Notes under the pieces: generated by a model
What the model saw: the letters and a program-made list of their open reading frames with translations, nothing else
The model's database searches: none
Told to the model about the DNA's origin: nothing
Part shown: positions 5,878 to 9,374 of the stretch, in pieces
Layout of the letters: every line of letters starts with the position of its first letter
Numbering within the stretch: position 1 is the stretch's first letter
Source of the DNA: Pseudomonas fluorescens
GTDB lineage: Bacteria; Pseudomonadota; Alphaproteobacteria; UBA2136; UBA6156
DNA length: 9,374 nt
Direction: 5' to 3'
NCBI GenBank assembly: GCA_003241595.1
Contig: QFOU01000056.1
Location: 1-9,374, forward strand
Translations under genes and position numbers: made by a program

Positions 5878-5907
5878 TAAAAAGGAGCCTAGTGGCTCCT
5901 TTTTATT
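5876..5907. terminator. Bidirectional terminator overlapping both stop codons
   Basis: A perfect 14-bp stem (5876-5889 with 5894-5907; core AGGAGCC/GGCTCCT), loop TAGT, with A- and T-runs on both sides. It serves the rightward cluster and leftward glmS. The TAA stop of the 139-residue gene (5875-5877) and the glmS stop (5903-5905) both lie within or at the edge of the stem. Confidence 0.93.
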
Positions 5908-7756
5908 CGACGGTCACAGACTTTGCGAGATTGCGCGGTTGATCGACGTCGGTGCCTTTCGCGGTTGCGGTGAGGTAGGCTAAGATTTGCAGAGGTATAG
6001 TATAGACCATTGGGCTGATAAAGGCTGGCACTGTTGGAACTACTACAAGGGTGAGTTTATCGCGTGTATGGGCGTCAAGTTTTGCCGATCCTTCGGTGTC
6101 GGTGATTAAGATGACCTGACCATGACGGGCTTCAACCTCTTTAAGATTACTCACAGTTTTTTCGAAGAGGCCATCGGTGGAGGTGGCAAGGTTTACCACG
6201 GGGAGGTTTTTATCCACTAAGGCGATGGGGCCGTGCTTCATTTCGCCACTTGCGTAGGCTTCGGCATGGATATAGGCAATCTCCTTAATTTTAAGTGCGC
6301 CTTCGAATGCGATAGGGGCAAGTGCGCCGCGACCCAGATAAAGCATGCTGGATGCGGGAGTGAGCTGCTCTACTAAGCCTTCTAAGGGTTTTGTTGAGGC
6401 GAGTTGACTTGTAATGTGGTTCGGGAGTGTGCGTAGTGCGCTAATATGTTGAGATATCTCTTTAGCGGGAAGGCCGCGCGCGCTCGCAAGCTGGAGTGAG
6501 AATAGAGCGAGTGTTGACATCATGGCTGTGAAAGCCTTGGTGCTGGCTACGGCGATTTCTCGTCCTGCCATAAGATCTACTACAGCATCTGCAGCACGAG
6601 CCATGCTACTTGTTGCAACATTAGTGAAAACGAGGATGTGTTGACCTGCGGCTTTCGCGTGTTCAAGTGCAGCTAGTGTGTCGGCGGTTTCACCGGATTG
6701 AGAGACTGCAATGAAGAGTCCACCGGGAGGATAAGGGGGATTGCGGTAACGGAATTCGGAAGCGACTTCGACATTTACGGGTACGCGGGCGAATTGCTCG
6801 ATGTAATATTTACCGACCATCGCTGCGTAAGAGGCTGTACCACAGGCGATAATGTTAATGTAGGTAACCCCTGCGAGATTGATATTGCCGAGGGGGAGTG
6901 CAGGTTGCAGGGAGTCGGCAGTTGTATAGGTTTGCAGGATATGACTGACCACGGCGGGTTGGTCGTGAATTTCCTTTAACATAAAGTGTTTAAAGCCTTG
7001 TTTGCCGGCGAGATCGGTGGAGAGGTCAAGTGTTTTAACGGGACGCTCTGCTTTGCGACCTTGAGCATCAATGACGGTGATCTGAGTGGGAGTGATTGTT
7101 GCTACGTCATCATCGTCTAAGAATATGAACTCGCTTGTGATTCCGGCGAGGGCGAGCGGGTCGGATGCGAAGTAATTTGCATTATCGCCGAGGCCGATGC
7201 AGAGAGGGGCACCGCGGCGGGTTGCTGTGAGGCTATTCGGTTGGCCCTCTTTCATCGCGACGAAGGCGAAGCTACCACGGAATTTTTTGCTCGCCGATTG
7301 AACGGCTTGCTCGATCGTATCGGCGCTGTGGTTGAGCGCGTTGGCGATGGCGTAGGGGATGGTTTCGGTGTCGGTTTCGGAGAGGAATTTTGCGCCGAGT
7401 TGAGTGAATTCGCTGCGAAGTTCTTGATAGTTCTCAATAATTCCGTTGTGGACGACGGCGAGTTTATTGTTGCCGAGTGTGCCGCTATGGGGGTGGGCGT
7501 TTGCGGTTGTTGGGGCGCCGTGAGTTGCCCAACGGGTGTGTCCGATGGCAGTTGTGGAGGCTTCTGGATTGATGGAATTTACTTCATCAATCAATGCTTT
7601 AAGTTTGCCTGTGGCGCGAATTGTCTGGGTGTGGCCGGAGGCGTTGAGGAGAGCGATCCCGGCGCTATCGTAGCCGCGGTATTCCAGCCGTTGCAGGCCG
7701 GTGAGGACGATGTTTTGGGCTTGGGGGTTACCGACTACGCCAACGATACCGCACAT
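5903..7756 (-). CDS. glmS: Glutamine--fructose-6-phosphate aminotransferase (isomerizing)
   Basis: Makes glucosamine-6-phosphate from fructose-6-phosphate and glutamine, the committed step to UDP-GlcNAc for peptidoglycan and LPS; cytoplasmic. The product has 617 residues (E. coli 609). The N-terminal class II glutaminase has its nucleophile Cys2 in MCGIVG (exposed after Met removal), then YRGYDSAG (26-33), GHTRWATHG (72-80) and HNGIIENY (103-110). Two SIS domains follow: CGTASYAA (305-312), SQSGETADT (352-360), STKAFT (405-410) and HAEAYASGEMKHGP (497-510). The C-terminus is the canonical DQPRNLAKSVTVE, with Lys612 as the sugar-binding lysine. The start at 7756 is fixed by the Cys2 requirement and by TAAGGAGA at 7770-7763; the frame stays open far upstream, but that part is tRNA and leader sequence. 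The leader holds an inverted pair of sites suggesting regulation. Confidence 0.98.
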   Translation of the reverse strand: MCGIVGVVGNPQAQNIVLTGLQRLEYRGYDSAGIALLNASGHTQTIRATGKLKALIDEVNSINPEASTTAIGHTRWATHGAPTTANAHPHSGTLGNNKLAVVHNGIIENYQELRSEFTQLGAKFLSETDTETIPYAIANALNHSADTIEQAVQSASKKFRGSFAFVAMKEGQPNSLTATRRGAPLCIGLGDNANYFASDPLALAGITSEFIFLDDDDVATITPTQITVIDAQGRKAERPVKTLDLSTDLAGKQGFKHFMLKEIHDQPAVVSHILQTYTTADSLQPALPLGNINLAGVTYINIIACGTASYAAMVGKYYIEQFARVPVNVEVASEFRYRNPPYPPGGLFIAVSQSGETADTLAALEHAKAAGQHILVFTNVATSSMARAADAVVDLMAGREIAVASTKAFTAMMSTLALFSLQLASARGLPAKEISQHISALRTLPNHITSQLASTKPLEGLVEQLTPASSMLYLGRGALAPIAFEGALKIKEIAYIHAEAYASGEMKHGPIALVDKNLPVVNLATSTDGLFEKTVSNLKEVEARHGQVILITDTEGSAKLDAHTRDKLTLVVVPTVPAFISPMVYTIPLQILAYLTATAKGTDVDQPRNLAKSVTVE

Positions 7757-7781
7757 GTGATTTCTCCTTATTATCCGCGGA

Positions 7782-7810
7782 ATTTTAGACGTTATCAGGG
7801 GGTAAAGATA
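7782..7810 (-). promoter_or_regulatory. Possible glmS promoter
   Basis: On the minus strand TAAAAT (7787-7782) is 5/6 to the -10 consensus. At 17 bases spacing the -35 position reads TATCTT (7810-7805), which is poor. If used, the transcript would start near 7775, leaving a leader of about 20 bases that holds the ribosome site. The spacer then contains TGATAACGT, one half of the inverted repeat pair described separately. A poor -35 with an operator-like spacer would suit an activator-dependent promoter. Read-through from tRNA-Arg is the alternative. Confidence 0.3.
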
Positions 7811-7857
7811 GCGGTGTGCGGTGGAAATGGGCAGTGGGCGAGGGCCCTTGATAACGT
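7789..7857. repeat. Inverted 9-bp repeat pair in the glmS leader
   Basis: ACGTTATCA (7789-7797) and TGATAACGT (7849-7857) are exact reverse complements with centres 60 bases apart. The match continues inward as GGG/CCC after one extra base on one side. As RNA this would be a 12-bp stem with a single bulge enclosing a ~45-base loop; as DNA it looks like two operator half-sites for a looping regulator. Confidence 0.6.
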
Positions 7858-7860
7858 GGG

Positions 7861-7878
7861 TGTTTTTTACGAAAAACA
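7861..7878. repeat. Short AT-rich inverted repeat between glmS and tRNA-Arg
   Basis: TGTTTTT (7861-7867) and AAAAACA (7872-7878) form a perfect 7-bp inverted repeat around TACG. It lies immediately beside the outer arm of the larger inverted repeat pair. It lacks the GC-rich core and T-tail of a Rho-independent terminator, so I do not call it one. Confidence 0.35.
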
Positions 7879-7929
7879 GAGCGGTAGAAGTGAAGGGGTG
7901 AGCGAGGGGGGCAGATGGGGGATGTAGAA

Positions 7930-8005
7930 TGGCGCGCCCAGCAGGAATCGAACCTGCGACCAACAGCTTAGAAGGCTGATGCTCTATCCACTGAGCTACG
8001 GGCGC
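7930..8005 (-). tRNA. tRNA-Arg (anticodon TCT)
   Basis: Cloverleaf read on the minus strand: acceptor GCGCCCG/TGGGCGC (last pair G-T), D stem GCTC/GAGC, anticodon loop CTTCTAA with TCT (plus-strand bases 7970-7972), T stem GCAGG/CCTGC with loop TTCGAAT, discriminator G, encoded CCA at 7932-7930. It reads AGA and AGG arginine codons. The anticodon stem TCAGC/GCTGT carries a U-U mismatch at the 27-43 pair, tolerable but unusual. It lies 173 bases upstream of glmS on the same strand. Confidence 0.96.
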
Positions 8006-8015
8006 ACCGGTGTGT

Positions 8016-8043
8016 TGTATAGCACATCTTCGATGTGGGGCAA
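8016..8043 (-). promoter_or_regulatory. Probable tRNA-Arg promoter
   Basis: On the minus strand TTGCCC (8043-8038, 4/6 to -35) and TATACA (8021-8016, 4/6 to -10) are separated by 16 bases. The -10 ends 10 bases before the mature tRNA 5' end, so transcription would start a few bases upstream of the tRNA, as is typical for tRNA genes. Confidence 0.55.
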
Positions 8044-8051
8044 GGCGTGGA

Positions 8052-8143
8052 CTCAAACGGCCCCCCCCAGCACTTTTCCGAGCCGCTTATGTACGAGTAT
8101 GTACACTGCGCGACTCGGAAAAGCACTGGGATGATCCTTTGAG
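8052..8143. repeat. Large imperfect palindrome in the hydrolase/tRNA-Arg gap
   Basis: Arms 8066-8086 and 8110-8130 match as reverse complements at 18 of 21 positions (two adjacent mismatches plus one). Inside, TGTAC (8090-8094) and GTACA (8101-8105) form a second stem around GAGTAT; outside, CTCAAA (8052-8057) pairs with TTTGAG (8138-8143). A run of eight C overlaps the left arm. It lies between the hydrolase stop and the tRNA-Arg promoter. There is no T-tail on either strand and no credible coding frame. It looks like a dispersed palindromic repeat or small non-autonomous mobile element rather than a terminator. The rest of this gap (8144-8226) shows nothing I can name. Confidence 0.7.
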
Positions 8144-8226
8144 CCTCACGCGCCGGGGCTTCTTCTTCGTAGATAGAGTTTTGTTGGGGTGAGAATGGCG
8201 CTTTTTGCCGGATTATTTTGGGGGAT

Positions 8227-9015
8227 TTAGGATTCTAGCCATGTGAGGAGGGATTCGGCGGCGGCGGGCCAGCGGGTGTCGAGCATCATGCTGTGGGCCA
8301 TATTGGCGATGATGTGGGCTTCGGTTCCGTAATAGGTCGCGGTGCGCAGCACTTCGTCGGCGGGGATAAATTTATCATTTGCGGCGCCGAAGATACCCAT
8401 TTTAGGTGCTTGCCACGGCATCGGCGCGAAGGGGCGGAGGCCCTGCAATTCCGCACCGATGACGCGGGATTCGTTCTGGACCTTGCTTTCGAAATTGGTG
8501 AGGACGCTCGCGGGGGCGTCGGGGGAGAAGAGGCCTTCGCGGAGGGTTTGTGGGTTGGTGGACTCGATGCCGAGGGTTTGCATCTTGGTGACCTCATGGA
8601 AGAGCAGGGGTGTGCTAATCGCCATGCGCCATGCGGCGTGGGCCAAGCCCCATGGCGGTACGGACGCCATAAGGGCTGCCGCGTGCACCTTGCCGCCGGT
8701 TTGCAGGACGCTTTGCACGACGGCGCCGCCGAGTGAGTGGCCGATGAGGGTGAGGGGTTTATCGGTGCCGAGTTTATCCAACGTATTGTGAAGATCGGTC
8801 GTGTAATGCTGGAGGGTGTAGAAGGGTAGGTTTTGCGCGCCTTCTGACTGGCCGTGGCCGCGCAGGCTGACCGCGTGGGCGGTGTAGCCGTGTTGCGCGA
8901 AGAAGGGGAGGAAGTGTTCGTCCCAGATCCAGGCGCCGGTGCAGATACCGTGGACGAAGAGCAGGTTGCCTTTAGACGCCCCTTTGGGAGTGTGGGTGAT
9001 GAGTTCGAGCTTCAT
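8227..9015 (-). CDS. Alpha/beta-hydrolase fold protein
   Basis: A 262-residue probable esterase, lipase or related hydrolase of the alpha/beta fold; substrate unknown. Numbered from the ATG at 9015: the oxyanion motif VHG is at 21-23, a second strand/turn motif SLRGHGQSEG at 50-59, the nucleophile elbow GHSLGG with Ser94, the probable catalytic Asp214 in GAANDKFIP, and His241 in MAHSMML near the C-terminus. A helical lid probably covers residues 120-190. There is no signal peptide, so it is predicted cytoplasmic. A TTG at 9063 would add 16 residues rich in Asp/Asn/Lys, but that stretch holds the predicted -10 and the inverted repeat, so ATG 9015 with the weak site AAGAAG is preferred. It sits between glmU and glmS but is separated from glmU by a terminator. 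A role in amino-sugar metabolism is not shown. Confidence 0.88.
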   Translation of the reverse strand: MKLELITHTPKGASKGNLLFVHGICTGAWIWDEHFLPFFAQHGYTAHAVSLRGHGQSEGAQNLPFYTLQHYTTDLHNTLDKLGTDKPLTLIGHSLGGAVVQSVLQTGGKVHAAALMASVPPWGLAHAAWRMAISTPLLFHEVTKMQTLGIESTNPQTLREGLFSPDAPASVLTNFESKVQNESRVIGAELQGLRPFAPMPWQAPKMGIFGAANDKFIPADEVLRTATYYGTEAHIIANMAHSMMLDTRWPAAAESLLTWLES

Positions 9016-9035
9016 GTGCTGCTTCTTTTTGTTGT

Positions 9036-9058
9036 CATCATTTTGAAGGCAAATGATG
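9036..9058. promoter_or_regulatory. Inverted repeat, possible operator of the hydrolase gene
   Basis: CATCATTT (9036-9043) and AAATGATG (9051-9058) are a perfect 8-bp inverted repeat with a 7-base spacer, ending 21 bases before the hydrolase ATG on the minus strand. It overlaps the -10 and spacer of the predicted promoter, the usual position for a dimeric repressor site. It could also form a hairpin in the 5' leader. Confidence 0.5.
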
Positions 9059-9068
9059 TGCAAGGCAA
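9040..9068 (-). promoter_or_regulatory. Candidate promoter of the hydrolase gene
   Basis: On the minus strand TTGCCT (9068-9063) and CAAAAT (9045-9040) each match consensus at 4 of 6 positions with an exact 17-base spacer. It lies downstream of the glmU terminator, so the hydrolase would have its own start. Confidence 0.4.
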
Positions 9069-9091
9069 GTTAGCTTGATAGGGATTCGGGC

Positions 9092-9116
9092 AAAAAGGAA
9101 GGCCCCTAAGGGCCTT
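9092..9116 (-). terminator. Rho-independent terminator after glmU
   Basis: A 7-bp stem AAGGCCC/GGGCCTT (9099-9105 with 9110-9116) with loop CTAA. On the minus strand it is followed after two C by five T (plus-strand A-run 9092-9096). It lies 16 bases after the glmU stop and ends leftward transcription from glmU. Confidence 0.75.
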
Positions 9117-9131
9117 TGGTGTGTGTGCGGC

Positions 9132-9374
9132 TTACTTGGTGTAGCCGGTTTTGGTGATGAGGTCGGGTGAGGTGAATACCAGCGTGTGGTCTTCCACCGA
9201 CTTGCGCACCGTGGTGCTGGCGCCGGTGTAGGCACCGTTGCCGAGTGTGACGGGAGCGACAAGGACGCTGTTACTGCCGATGCTGGCCTCGTTACCAATC
9301 ACTGTTTTGGCCTTGGCGTGGGTTTTGTGATTGTAGTTGGCGGTGATGGTGCCGGCGCCGATGTTGGTGTGGTG
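9132..9374 (-). CDS. glmU: GlmU C-terminal part: bifunctional UDP-GlcNAc pyrophosphorylase / GlcN-1-P acetyltransferase (partial)
   Basis: An open frame of 80 residues from the right edge to a TAA stop at 9134-9132; the rest lies outside the window. The visible part is the end of the left-handed beta-helix acetyltransferase domain: [11 protein letters not shown], then [31 protein letters not shown] and a short tail ending in KTGYTK. The hexapeptide-repeat rhythm and the [10 protein letters not shown] and IGSNS-LVAPVT blocks are characteristic of GlmU, which acetylates glucosamine-1-phosphate and then couples it to UTP. The usual NYDG reads NYNH here. It belongs to the same pathway as glmS and is on the same strand, with the hydrolase and tRNA-Arg between them. 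Confidence 0.9.
   Translation of the reverse strand, partial: HHTNIGAGTITANYNHKTHAKAKTVIGNEASIGSNSVLVAPVTLGNGAYTGASTTVRKSVEDHTLVFTSPDLITKTGYTK

Noticed and set aside
7757..7929. glmS ribozyme
   Set aside because: The leader has neither the conserved core nor the GlcN6P pocket sequence I would expect, and the ribozyme is known mainly from Firmicutes.
7757..8056. 100-residue N-terminal extension of GlmS
   Set aside because: It would run through tRNA-Arg and the leader; GlmS needs Cys at position 2 and there is a good ribosome site before MCGIVG.
8010..8192. 60-residue open frame over the palindrome
   Set aside because: No ribosome site, its sequence is dictated by the palindrome and C-run, and it overlaps the tRNA-Arg promoter.
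8031..9298. Other open frames opposite the hydrolase and GlmU (for example 8293-8736 + and 9038-9298 -)
   Set aside because: They are out-of-frame shadows of the hydrolase and glmU genes with no motifs or ribosome sites.

Overview
This looks like a chromosomal window from a Gram-negative proteobacterium with moderate G+C. An alphaproteobacterium is my best guess: there is a UmuD-like protein with a Gly/Arg-rich N-terminal extension, a BON-OmpA envelope protein, a glmU/glmS neighbourhood, and both tRNA genes encode CCA. I cannot name a genus. I see no integrase, transposase, CRISPR array or plasmid functions. Most of the window is housekeeping DNA with one small accessory-looking cluster (about 4.5-5.9 kb).

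Layout. An unrecognised gene (1-498, +, open at the left edge) converges on class II lysyl-tRNA synthetase lysS (554-2107, -), and they share a bidirectional terminator. Divergent from lysS are tRNA-Thr(GGT) and a rightward run: a UbiA-fusion-type HAD phosphatase (2334-3002), a membrane-anchored BON/OmpA peptidoglycan-binding protein (3124-4470) with a strong terminator, then a UmuD-like self-cleaving protease (4572-5087). Two very small membrane-peptide genes (5184-5315 and 5341-5448) and an unrecognised 139-residue acidic protein (5458-5877) follow. The cluster ends in a 14-bp bidirectional terminator shared with glmS. The rest is leftward: glmU (its 3' end at the right edge), an alpha/beta hydrolase, a large imperfect palindrome, tRNA-Arg(TCT) and glmS.

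How the genes relate. glmS and glmU are the first and last enzymes of UDP-GlcNAc synthesis, which feeds peptidoglycan and LPS; the OmpA-like protein binds peptidoglycan. lysS and the two tRNAs are translation genes. The UmuD-like gene has no umuC beside it. Instead it is followed by two single-TM peptides and an unknown protein with no terminator visible between them, which is the most novel part of the window.

Signals beyond genes: an inverted pair of 9-bp sites about 60 bp apart in the glmS leader; an 8-bp inverted repeat over the predicted promoter of the hydrolase; a ~65-bp imperfect palindrome upstream of tRNA-Arg; three GCATAC repeats before the OmpA-like gene; and promoter positions suggesting that lysS and the UmuD-like gene may be read from leaderless mRNAs. 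LysS also appears to have lost a usually invariant asparagine in its lysine pocket.
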